Assembly (NCBI GenBank): GCA_030824805.1 | Contig: JAPJRC010000084.1 | Coordinates: 1 to 7,777 of the forward strand | Source of the DNA: Micavibrio sp. | GTDB lineage: Bacteria; Pseudomonadota; Alphaproteobacteria; Micavibrionales; Micavibrionaceae | Direction: 5' to 3' | Length of the DNA stretch: 7,777 bases | Shown here: positions 1-6,132 of the stretch, piece after piece | Layout: the number at the start of each line of letters is the position of its first letter | How positions within the stretch are numbered: position 1 is the first letter of the stretch | Made by a program: the position numbers and the translations under genes | The notes under the pieces: generated by a model | Seen by the model: only the letters and a program-made list of their open reading frames with translations | Databases searched by the model: none | Told to the model about the DNA's origin: nothing

Positions 1-522
1 CTACCCGACGCTCTTGCATTCGCGCAGCGCAAAAAAGACATTATGGCCGAATATGGTTTTGAAGGGCTTCATCCCTTCGATAACAATGTGCTGCCCGACA
101 TTGCACTCGACAAACAGGCAAAAATCATAAAAGACAAAAATTGCGAGATGATGCGCGAGGCTGACGCCATCCTTGCCAATCTTACACCCTTTCGTGGCCC
201 TAGCGCCGATGTCGGTACAGCCTACGAGATCGGGTTCATGGACGCGCTCAACAAACCGATTTACGCCTACACCACAGTTGCGGGCGATTATATAACGCGT
301 ACCAAGGCGCTCTACACGCTGCGGAAGGATGGTGCAGACTGGCGCGATCAGGACGGCATGCTGGTAGAGGAATTCGGCCTGTTCGACAATCTCATGCTCG
401 GCTGCGCGCTAACGCGTTCGCTTTCTGTTTCCCAAGCCAATCCCCCAGACATGTTCACGGACCTTGAAGCATTCAGAGCAGCGGTCCGGATAATGCAGGA
501 TGATTTAGAAAACTTGCATTAA
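1..522 (+). CDS. Nucleoside 2-deoxyribosyltransferase, 5'-truncated by window edge
   Basis: The product is expected to exchange or hydrolyse the base of 2'-deoxynucleosides (purine/pyrimidine salvage, cytosol). The reading frame is open from base 1, reading LPDALAFAQRKKDI before the Met at 43, so the true start and the N-terminal substrate loop lie upstream; the Met at 43 is internal. Counting from that Met, the family signature PSADVGTAYEIGF covers residues 53-65. D56 and E62 have the six-residue spacing of the Asp92/Glu98 pair of the Lactobacillus enzymes, where the Glu is the nucleophile. D41 in ADAILAN fits the other conserved acidic residue. An FDNLML segment at 114-119 fits the C-terminal Asn/Met-containing motif that contacts the neighbouring subunit's active site. 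The visible part is 173 residues, near full family length. It ends 43 nt before ilvA, with no evident functional link. The family call is firm; substrate preference is unknown. Confidence 0.9.
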   Translation, partial: LPDALAFAQRKKDIMAEYGFEGLHPFDNNVLPDIALDKQAKIIKDKNCEMMREADAILANLTPFRGPSADVGTAYEIGFMDALNKPIYAYTTVAGDYITRTKALYTLRKDGADWRDQDGMLVEEFGLFDNLMLGCALTRSLSVSQANPPDMFTDLEAFRAAVRIMQDDLENLH

Positions 523-565
523 ATTCAAAAACTTGCTTGAGTATCCGCGAAAAAGAGCGGCATCC

Positions 566-2098
566 ATGACCAAAACCACTGCAGAACAATTGTTTGAAGA
601 GGCGCTTCGCGCCCGGACGCGCGTTTACCAGGCCGGAACCGCCACGCCCTTGCAGGAAATCCGCAGCAACGGCGAAGAATACCGTGTGTTCGTCAAACGC
701 GAGGATCTGGGTCCCATCAACGCATACAAATGGCGCGGCGCCTACAACGCCGTGCACGCCCATCACGAAAACACAGGTTGCACAACCGTTGTCGCGGCCT
801 CTGCGGGCAACCACGCGCAGGGTGTTGCGCTCGCCGCGAAAAAGCTGGGGCTGCAGGCCAAGATTTTCATGCCGCTTTCGACACCGATGATGAAACAGAA
901 ATCCGTCAAACGCCACGGCGGCGATCATGTCGAGATCATCCTGCACGGCGACACATACAATGAATCCGCAGACGCCGCGAAACAGTACGTGGAAAAGCAC
1001 AAACTGACATACGTTCACCCGTTCGACGACATCTATACCATGGCGGGACAGGCAACGATCGCCGACGAAATCATGCTTTCCGGCCAAGGGCCGTTTGATT
1101 TCGCGTTTCTGCAAATCGGCGGCGGCGGCATGGCGGCGGCGGTGGCCGCTTGGCTCAAACTTCACAATCCGAATATCAAGATTATCGGTGTTGAAGGCGT
1201 CGATCAGGCGTCCATGAAGAAATCTGTAGAGGCTGGCCAGCAGATCACCCTCAATTCCGTCGACACGTTCTGTGACGGTACGGCCGTTACGCGTCCAGGC
1301 GATATCGGTTTTGAAATCTGCCGCAAGTACGTGGACGCATACATCACCGTTACCAACGAGGAAGTCGCAGCAGCCATCCAGCGCATGTGGGATTCCAGCC
1401 GCGTAATACCGGAACCTTCGGGCGCTATGGGACTTGCGGGATTGACGCAGTACGCGAACGCCTATCCCGATGAAGTACGTGACCGTAAAATGTTGTGCGT
1501 GCTGACCGGCGCGAATATGGATTTCGGCAAACTTTCGCAAATTGCGCAGAGATCCGCCATCGGATCGCATCGCCGCCGTTACTTGCGTTTCCATATCGGG
1601 GAAGAGCGCGGCGGACTGCTCTCGCTTCTCGACAAACATTTTAAAGACCTGTCCGTGTCTGAATTCCTGTACGGCAAGATCAGTGACGATGAAGCCTGGC
1701 CTATCATCGGCCTTGAAGCCGCTCCTGAAAAAATGGAATTGCTGGACGATGATTTACGCAAAGCGGGCGTACGGTTCGAAGATGTTACGCTCGATCCGGA
1801 CATCCAGTACCGCATCATAAATTACAATCCGGCCCTGTTCAAACAGCCGGTCCTGATGCACATACAATTTCCAGAACGTAAAGGCGCCCTTCGCGATCTT
1901 TTGCGAAAAATATCCGGCACCGCAAATGTCTGTTACTTCAATTATGCGTACACGGGCGAATCGGTTGGCCGGGCGATCATGGGCTTTGAATTCGACTCTC
2001 TGGCCAAAAAAGACGAATTCTTTGGCCTGATCTCTGATTCCATTGTCGAATTCCGCCCTGTGGATGATGCAGCGGCAGCCCGTATTCTGCAATTTTAA
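566..2098 (+). CDS. ilvA: Threonine dehydratase (threonine ammonia-lyase), biosynthetic, PLP-dependent
   Basis: This enzyme deaminates L-threonine to 2-oxobutanoate, the first committed step to isoleucine, in the cytosol. At 510 residues it matches the long biosynthetic form (E. coli IlvA, 514). The PLP lysine is K55 in INAYKWRGAY, the cofactor loop is SAGNHAQG (79-86), the phosphate-binding glycines are 185-188 (IGGGGM), EPSGAMGLAG is 282-291, and T314 in LTGAN sits where E. coli IlvA has Ser315. Two ACT-like regulatory repeats follow, about 338-385 (RRRYLRFHIGEERGG...) and 428-480 (PVLMHIQFPERKGALRDLL...), which in the family bind isoleucine (inhibitor) and valine. I chose the ATG at 566, preceded by a weak purine-rich AAAAGAG at 551-557. 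An in-frame TTG at 533 would add 11 residues unlike the family. K55 lies in AYKWRGA rather than the common SFKLRGA. No promoter is evident in the 43-nt gap upstream, so it may be read through from the preceding gene. Confidence 0.96.
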   Translation: MTKTTAEQLFEEALRARTRVYQAGTATPLQEIRSNGEEYRVFVKREDLGPINAYKWRGAYNAVHAHHENTGCTTVVAASAGNHAQGVALAAKKLGLQAKIFMPLSTPMMKQKSVKRHGGDHVEIILHGDTYNESADAAKQYVEKHKLTYVHPFDDIYTMAGQATIADEIMLSGQGPFDFAFLQIGGGGMAAAVAAWLKLHNPNIKIIGVEGVDQASMKKSVEAGQQITLNSVDTFCDGTAVTRPGDIGFEICRKYVDAYITVTNEEVAAAIQRMWDSSRVIPEPSGAMGLAGLTQYANAYPDEVRDRKMLCVLTGANMDFGKLSQIAQRSAIGSHRRRYLRFHIGEERGGLLSLLDKHFKDLSVSEFLYGKISDDEAWPIIGLEAAPEKMELLDDDLRKAGVRFEDVTLDPDIQYRIINYNPALFKQPVLMHIQFPERKGALRDLLRKISGTANVCYFNYAYTGESVGRAIMGFEFDSLAKKDEFFGLISDSIVEFRPVDDAAAARILQF

Positions 2099-2147
2099 TA
2101 GTATAACATATTGATAAATAACAATACTTATACATATGTAAAATATA

Positions 2148-2176
2148 TTGTCAGATTACCTGTTTTTCTGTATACA
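2148..2176 (+). promoter_or_regulatory. Predicted sigma70-type promoter for the 2206 gene and perhaps ctaB
   Basis: The -35 element TTGTCA (2148-2153) matches TTGACA at five of six positions, with exactly 17 nt to the -10 element TATACA (2171-2176), which matches TATAAT at four of six. The sequence upstream is strongly AT-rich. Transcription would start near 2183, leaving a leader of about 23 nt before the ATG at 2206. It is the best promoter-like element I found in the window. Because only 42 nt separate the 2206 gene from ctaB, it may also drive the oxidase cluster. Confidence 0.6.
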
Positions 2177-2178
2177 GA
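2167..2178. promoter_or_regulatory. Perfect 12-bp palindrome over the -10 box, possible operator
   Basis: TCTGTATACAGA is its own reverse complement and fully covers the predicted -10 hexamer (2171-2176). A regulator bound here would block RNA polymerase. A TGTATACA core is of the kind recognised by some GntR-family repressors, but the regulator cannot be named from this sequence. A chance palindrome in AT-rich DNA is possible. Confidence 0.35.
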
Positions 2179-2205
2179 CCCGACTTTTAGAAAAGACGGT
2201 GGGGA

Positions 2206-2766
2206 ATGAAAACGCTTACAGGTCCATACACGCAAAGTGCGAAAGGACGAGATGCGATTCTCGGAGAAATCCGGGATAATTTTCAGGACGTGCGCGCCAA
2301 TCCGTCAGATGCATCAAAGCATCTCAAACAGGCATATGACAATTTTGTAAAACTTGTCACCTTGAACCCCTCCGATCCGGATATGGCCATTATGGTGCCG
2401 GTAATAGTAGAAGCCTTCGACGTTCTTGGACCCGAAGAGCGTTATGCGATGAAATCTTTGAAATATATCAAACAATTCGCACGCGATCAGGAAGAGCTGG
2501 GCAACACGGGCCTTATCAACGCCGTCTGTGCTATCGCCCAGCATATTTCGGTAACCCACGCGCAAACGTCTCTGGAGGAATTCCACCTCGGTGAAGCGCA
2601 GGACTATGCAGAACTCGCCATGGAATGCGCGCCGAAAGACGTTAATGAGTTCGGCCGCTACAGCATCGCGCTTGAACACACGCTGCGGAATGTCAAATAT
2701 TTCAGAGAGAATCTTCCGCCCACGAATGCACCATCCAAAACCGGTCCGGACTTCGGCAACAACTAA
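2206..2766 (+). CDS. Hypothetical protein, 186 residues, probably helical and soluble
   Basis: I do not recognise a family. The protein has no signal peptide and no membrane segment. Residues of about 14-170 look mostly alpha-helical, with amphipathic stretches around KHLKQAYDNFVKLV (38-51), YAMKSLKYIKQFARDQEELG (80-99) and EAQDYAELAMECA (129-141). The last 18 residues (NLPPTNAPSKTGPDFGNN) are Pro/Asn/Gly-rich and probably disordered. No Cys pair, Walker motif or obvious catalytic signature is visible. The helical-hairpin pattern is faintly reminiscent of TPR-like repeats but lacks their consensus. The ATG at 2206 follows a purine-rich AGAAAAGACGGTGGGGA stretch and the predicted promoter at 2148-2176. 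The stop lies 42 nt before ctaB, so co-transcription with the oxidase cluster is plausible. That the ORF is a gene is likely from its promoter, its position and its ordinary protein composition. Confidence 0.8.
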   Translation: MKTLTGPYTQSAKGRDAILGEIRDNFQDVRANPSDASKHLKQAYDNFVKLVTLNPSDPDMAIMVPVIVEAFDVLGPEERYAMKSLKYIKQFARDQEELGNTGLINAVCAIAQHISVTHAQTSLEEFHLGEAQDYAELAMECAPKDVNEFGRYSIALEHTLRNVKYFRENLPPTNAPSKTGPDFGNN

Positions 2767-2808
2767 AATTTCAGGTGATTTTCCCGCCCTCCATGGTACA
2801 ACAAGGCC

Positions 2809-3699
2809 ATGAGTGACGCTCTCGCCATGGCCGATATCCAGGAAGCTTCCGTAAAGGACTATTTCACCTTGTTAAAACCCAAGGTGATGAGCCTTGTCGT
2901 CTTCACAGGGTTTGCTGGCATGTGGGTTGCGCCGGGCTTTGCCAATCTCCACCCCGTCATCGCTGCTACAGCCGTTTTGTGCATCGCTATCGGTGCGGGC
3001 GCGGCCGGAGCCATCAATATGTGGTACGACCGCGACATCGATGCGATTATGAAGCGCACGAAAAACCGCCCTATTCCGCTGGGCCGCGTTAACGCTGATG
3101 AGGCCCTTTCATTCGGGGTTATCCTTTCGTTGCTGTCCGTCATGACAATGGGCGTTGCCGTCAACTGGACGGCGGGCGCGTTGCTTGGCATTGCGAATCT
3201 ATTTTATGTGTTCGTCTACACGATGTGGCTGAAACGGCGCACGCCGCAAAACATCGTCATTGGCGGCGCCGCAGGCGCTTTCCCCCCCATGATCGGATGG
3301 GCCGCCGTAACAGGCGACATCACGATCGCAAGCATCGTTCTGTTCTGCATAATCTTCTTCTGGACGCCGCCGCATTTCTGGGCGCTGTCGCTGTTCGCAA
3401 ATTCCGATTACAAGGCGGCAAACATACCGATGATGCCTGTTGTCGCGGGTGAACGCTCCACCAAAATCCAGATGATGGCCTACACGCTCTTGCTTATTCC
3501 GCTCGCTGTTGCCCCTTACATTTTGGGCATCGCGGGGCTTGGCTATGGCATTTTCGCTTTTGCACTCTCGGTGTTTTTCCTGTTCACAAATTTCCGCGTT
3601 CTGGTTGATAAAACAGACCGCAGCGCACGTTTGATGTTCGGCTACTCGGTGTTCTATTTGTTCGCCTTGTTCGCCGCCCTGATGATAGACAAGGTTTAG
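2809..3699 (+). CDS. ctaB: Protoheme IX farnesyltransferase (heme O synthase)
   Basis: This UbiA-superfamily integral membrane enzyme transfers the farnesyl group of farnesyl diphosphate to the vinyl group of heme b, giving heme O, the precursor of heme A for aa3 oxidase. At 296 residues it has normal family length. The prenyl-diphosphate/Mg site is NMWYDRDIDAIMKRTKNRP (70-88), with N70, D74 and D78. Further signatures are WLKRRTPQNIVIGGAAGAFPP (140-160), FFWTPPHFWALS (183-194) and YKAANIPMMPVV (201-212). About eight hydrophobic segments can be counted, and the N-terminal LLKPKVMSLVVFTG (21-34) is typical of alphaproteobacterial CtaB. I chose the ATG at 2809; its AAGG (2803-2806) is only 2 nt away, and an in-frame ATG at 2827 is an alternative start. 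The 42-nt gap upstream shows no clear promoter. The stop is 2 nt from the coxF-like gene, which points to an operon. Confidence 0.96.
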   Translation: MSDALAMADIQEASVKDYFTLLKPKVMSLVVFTGFAGMWVAPGFANLHPVIAATAVLCIAIGAGAAGAINMWYDRDIDAIMKRTKNRPIPLGRVNADEALSFGVILSLLSVMTMGVAVNWTAGALLGIANLFYVFVYTMWLKRRTPQNIVIGGAAGAFPPMIGWAAVTGDITIASIVLFCIIFFWTPPHFWALSLFANSDYKAANIPMMPVVAGERSTKIQMMAYTLLLIPLAVAPYILGIAGLGYGIFAFALSVFFLFTNFRVLVDKTDRSARLMFGYSVFYLFALFAALMIDKV

Positions 3700-3701
3700 A
3701 C

Positions 3702-3824
3702 ATGCCCCTTTCCGATCTTCACAAGCGCAAGCGCGCAAAAAATTACATGATCCTTGCCGCGATTACCGCGTGGATCGCGCTCATCTGGATCATCACGATG
3801 ATCAAGATAGCCAACAATGCCTGA
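3702..3824 (+). CDS. coxF: CoxF-like small membrane protein of the oxidase operon, 40 residues
   Basis: This short gene begins 2 nt after the ctaB stop, has an AAGG ribosome site at 3691-3694 (7-nt spacing, inside the end of ctaB) and ends in TGA at 3822-3824. The product starts MPLSDLHKRKRAKNYMILAA, with a basic patch KRKRAKN (8-14), then one hydrophobic span of about 16-34 (rich in Ile, Ala and Trp) and a short polar tail KIANNA. The pattern of basic N-terminus, single transmembrane helix and a T-x-I-K ending resembles small CoxF proteins encoded between ctaB and ctaG in many alphaproteobacteria. By the positive-inside rule the N-terminus should face the cytoplasm. Its exact role in oxidase assembly is not established. 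It overlaps the next gene by 8 nt. The assignment rests on context and a short similarity seen by eye. Confidence 0.8.
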   Translation: MPLSDLHKRKRAKNYMILAAITAWIALIWIITMIKIANNA

Positions 3825-4581
3825 TTACAAGCCAGACATCGTCCTGATTACGGGCGCCACCGGCGATTTCGGCAAGGCTTTTGCCAAACGCTTTGCGGCG
3901 ATCGGATCAAAACTCATCCTGCACGGACGCGACACGGCCAAAGTCGGCGCGCTTTGCCGCGAATATCCGGGTTCGTATCCCATGGTCTTCGACATCACTG
4001 ACAAAGATGCGATGAAGGCTGCCCTTGCCGCCCTTCCCGCTGACTTCAAGAATATTGACCTTCTGGTTAACAATGCGGGACTGGCGCTCGGTCTGGAGCC
4101 CGCACACGAGGCGGATATCGACGATTGGGAAACCATGATCGAGGTTGATATCAAAGCCCTCGCACGTATGACACGTTTTGTCGTCGAAGGGATGGTGGAG
4201 CGCGGACGCGGCCACATCATAAACATAGGTTCTACGGCCGGAAGCTATCCCTATGCGGGCGGTAACGTGTATTGCGCCGCCAAGGCGTTCGTAAAGCAAT
4301 TCTCGCTTTCAATCCGCGCAGATCTTTCAAGCAAGAATGTGCGCGTTACAAATCTGGAACCGGCGCAGGTTGAAACCCAGTTCTCGCTGGCGCGTTTCAA
4401 GGGCGATACCGAGCGCGCCGCCAAGGTGTACGCCGGCACAAAATCGCTTACCGCTGATGATGTGGCCGAAGCCGTTTTCTGGGCCGCCACGCTGCCACAA
4501 CATGTAAATATAAACCGGCTTGAGATTATGCCAACCGGACAGTATCCAGCAGGGTTAGCCTTCAACAGAACATCGTCGTAA
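3817..4581 (+). CDS. ydfG: Short-chain dehydrogenase/reductase, YdfG-like (3-hydroxy acid dehydrogenase family)
   Basis: The closest recognisable relative is YdfG, an NADP-dependent enzyme that oxidises L-allo-threonine and serine and reduces malonic semialdehyde. The match runs through the whole 254 residues: NNAGLALGLEPAHEADIDDW (85-104), MVERGRGHIINIGSTAGSYP (126-145), YAGGNVYCAAKAFVKQFSLS (146-165), VRVTNLEPAQVETQFS (175-190) and LPQHVNINRLEIMP (226-239). The catalytic S139, Y152 and K156 are present. Two usual residues differ: the cofactor loop reads TGATGDFG (12-19), with D17 replacing the second Gly of TGxxxGxG, and D111 (EVDIKA, 109-114) stands where the catalytic Asn is expected. Activity or cofactor binding may therefore be altered. 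The ATG lies inside the coxF-like gene (8-nt overlap), and its TAA shares one base with the ctaG start, so it is translated with the assembly genes. The family call is firm; substrate is inferred. Confidence 0.9.
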   Translation: MPDYKPDIVLITGATGDFGKAFAKRFAAIGSKLILHGRDTAKVGALCREYPGSYPMVFDITDKDAMKAALAALPADFKNIDLLVNNAGLALGLEPAHEADIDDWETMIEVDIKALARMTRFVVEGMVERGRGHIINIGSTAGSYPYAGGNVYCAAKAFVKQFSLSIRADLSSKNVRVTNLEPAQVETQFSLARFKGDTERAAKVYAGTKSLTADDVAEAVFWAATLPQHVNINRLEIMPTGQYPAGLAFNRTSS

Positions 4582-5150
4582 TGGACAAAAACACCAAAAC
4601 GATCAGCCTTGTGTTCCTGACCGTCATACTGATGGTCGGGCTGGCGTTCGCGTCTGTGCCTTTGTATCGTCTGTTTTGTCAGGTAACGGGTTTCGGCGGT
4701 ACCACCATGAAGGCCGAGAAGCTTCCCGACACACAACTGGACCGCAAGATCACCGTACGCTTCGACACAAACACGTCCCGCCACATAAACTGGTCGTTTA
4801 AACCGGAAAAATTCTCGGAAGAAGTTCGTCTGGGACAACAGGGTCTGATTTCTTTTGTGGCCAAAAACCGCGGGTCGCAGACCAGCGTAGGCACCGCGCT
4901 GTTTAACGTAACGCCGTTAAAGGCCGGGCAATATTTCCACAAAATCCAGTGCTTCTGCTTTGCAGAGCAAATGTTAAAACCCGGCGAGGAAATGCAGATG
5001 CCGGTTGTTTACTATGTCGACCCAAAGATGGACGAAGACCCTGAGATGGAGGACGTGGACCATATCACGCTCTCGTACACGTTTTTCCCGGCTGAGTCGG
5101 AAGAGCTTGATAAGGCACTGGAACAATTTTACAATGCGCCGAAAGACTAA
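4581..5150 (+). CDS. ctaG: Cytochrome c oxidase assembly protein CtaG (Cox11), copper chaperone for CuB
   Basis: Cox11 proteins insert copper into the CuB centre of oxidase subunit I. The protein has one N-terminal membrane anchor (about 8-26) followed by a periplasmic beta-rich domain. The copper-binding motif is CFCF (C124-F127) within KIQCFCFAEQMLKPGE, and the conserved third cysteine is C33 in SVPLYRLFCQVTGFGGT (25-41). Other family segments are ITVRFDTNTSRHINWSFKP (57-75), VDPKM (146-150) and HITLSYTFFP (161-170). At 189 residues the length is normal. The start codon overlaps the stop of the SDR gene (TAATG, 4579-4583) and has no evident Shine-Dalgarno sequence, so translation probably depends on reinitiation or coupling. 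It lies 48 nt upstream of ctaE. Confidence 0.96.
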   Translation: MDKNTKTISLVFLTVILMVGLAFASVPLYRLFCQVTGFGGTTMKAEKLPDTQLDRKITVRFDTNTSRHINWSFKPEKFSEEVRLGQQGLISFVAKNRGSQTSVGTALFNVTPLKAGQYFHKIQCFCFAEQMLKPGEEMQMPVVYYVDPKMDEDPEMEDVDHITLSYTFFPAESEELDKALEQFYNAPKD

Positions 5151-5198
5151 GACGAAATCCCTATAAATTTACCCAACCAGACTTTCAAGGATACCGCC

Positions 5199-6077
5199 AT
5201 GGGCGAACATGTAGAATACGACACAACCGGTAAACCGCACCCGTACCATCTTGTGCGCCCGAGTATCTGGCCGTTGGCCAGCGCGTTTGCAGGCGGTCTC
5301 GCCGCTGTAGGCTTTGTGCTTTACGCCCATGATGTGAAAATCGGCGATTTCGCCTTTGGCCTGAAAGGTATTGTTCTCGGACTTCTTGCCATCATGGCCT
5401 GCATGTTCTTCTGGTGGAAAGACATTATCTTTGAAACCGTAAAAGAGAACGTGCATAACGGCATTACCGAGGTCGGCCTGCGCTTCGGCATGGCGCTCTT
5501 CATTGCGTCCGAAGTTATGTTCTTCGTCGCCTTTTTCTGGGCTTTCTTCGACGCCTCCCTCTATCCTTCGGAATCCCATCAGTACCTGCGCGCTGAATAC
5601 ACCGCCGGCACATGGCCGCCGCCGCAGTTCGAGACCATTCCGGCATTCGACCTGCCCTTCATGATGACCATGATCCTGCTGCTGTCCGGCTGCACGGTCA
5701 CATGGGCGCACCACGCCATTCTCGAAGGTAAGAACAAGGATGTGGCGCTCGGCCTCGGCTTGTCTGCCGCTCTGGGCTTCTTCTTCCTGTGCTTCCAGAT
5801 GTACGAATACGCTCACGCCACATTTAAATTCAAAGACGGCGTGTTCCCGTCGACTTTCTACATGGCGACAGGCTTCCACGGATTCCACGTATTCGTAGGA
5901 ACAATCTTCCTGTTCGTCTGCTGGCTGCGCGCCAAGTCCAACCATTTCACGCCCAAGCGCCATTTCGGCTTTGAAGCCGCCGCATGGTACTGGCACTTCG
6001 TTGACGTGGTCTGGCTATTCCTGTTCGTCGCCATTTACTGGTGGGGCAGTGTAGGCGCCGTTCCAGCAGCCCATTAA
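5199..6077 (+). CDS. ctaE: Cytochrome c oxidase subunit III
   Basis: This is a structural subunit of the aa3-type oxidase in the cytoplasmic membrane. It stabilises subunit I and its proton uptake but carries no redox centre. The protein begins with PYHLVRPSIWPL (15-26). It contains WWKDIIFE (72-79), GLRFGMALFIASEVMFFVAF (93-112) with the conserved E105, FWAFFDASLYPS (113-124), TWAHHAI (168-174), GFHGFHVFVGT (225-235) and WYWHFVDVVWLFLF (263-276). Seven hydrophobic segments fit the full-length seven-helix form, and the 292 residues match the alphaproteobacterial length. The ATG at 5199 follows AAGG (5187-5190) with 8-nt spacing. The 48-nt gap from ctaG holds a TATAAA (5162-5167) but no good -35 box, so I favour read-through from upstream. 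A hairpin lies 11 nt past the stop. Confidence 0.97.
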   Translation: MGEHVEYDTTGKPHPYHLVRPSIWPLASAFAGGLAAVGFVLYAHDVKIGDFAFGLKGIVLGLLAIMACMFFWWKDIIFETVKENVHNGITEVGLRFGMALFIASEVMFFVAFFWAFFDASLYPSESHQYLRAEYTAGTWPPPQFETIPAFDLPFMMTMILLLSGCTVTWAHHAILEGKNKDVALGLGLSAALGFFFLCFQMYEYAHATFKFKDGVFPSTFYMATGFHGFHVFVGTIFLFVCWLRAKSNHFTPKRHFGFEAAAWYWHFVDVVWLFLFVAIYWWGSVGAVPAAH

Positions 6078-6088
6078 TCTCGAAATCA

Positions 6089-6113
6089 AAGGCAGGCCAT
6101 CACGGCCTGCCTT
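6089..6113 (+). terminator. 10-bp hairpin after ctaE, possible weak terminator or mRNA-stabilising stem
   Basis: AAGGCAGGCC (6089-6098) and GGCCTGCCTT (6104-6113) are perfect reverse complements around a 5-nt loop, ATCAC. The stem is GC-rich but followed by ATTACTAT rather than a run of T. It could therefore terminate only partly, or protect the 3' end of the ctaE message while surf1 downstream is made at a lower level. Confidence 0.5.
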
Positions 6114-6132
6114 ATTACTATGGAGTACGGGC

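Larger units (their letters stand above)
2099..2205. other. AT-rich intergenic region between ilvA and the 186-residue gene
   Basis: This 107-nt gap is about 29% GC by hand count, far below the flanking coding sequence. It contains a perfect 10-bp palindrome, TACATATGTA (2131-2140), just upstream of a promoter-like element, and a 12-bp palindrome overlapping that element's -10 box. No convincing rho-independent terminator follows ilvA. The AT-rich stretch at 2099-2147 could act as an UP-element or as a DNA-bending or protein-binding region; this is inference from composition only. Confidence 0.6.

Noticed and set aside
533..568. Upstream TTG start for ilvA, adding 11 residues
   Set aside because: The extra residues (LEYPRKRAAS) do not look like an IlvA N-terminus. 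The ATG at 566 gives the usual length and has a purine-rich stretch upstream.
473..1639. A 388-codon open frame on the minus strand, opposite ilvA
   Set aside because: It lies almost wholly antisense to a clearly real ilvA. Its translation is rich in Arg, His, Cys and Phe with no recognisable motif, as expected of a shadow frame.
2793..2816. Seven-codon upstream frame (MVQQGHE) overlapping the ctaB start
   Set aside because: It has no ribosome site and no regulatory codon pattern, and frames of this length are expected by chance.
566..4581. Functional pairing of IlvA (threonine) with the YdfG-like SDR (serine/allo-threonine)
   Set aside because: The two genes are over 1.7 kb apart with a promoter and two genes between them, so shared substrate chemistry alone is not evidence of a pathway.
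5162..5167. TATAAA between ctaG and ctaE as an internal promoter
   Set aside because: At 17 nt upstream the sequence is CCGAAA, not a -35 box. The gap is short and the genes look co-transcribed.
5169..5996. A 275-codon open frame antisense to ctaE
   Set aside because: It mirrors the codon bias of ctaE, has no family motif, and ctaE is unmistakable on the other strand.
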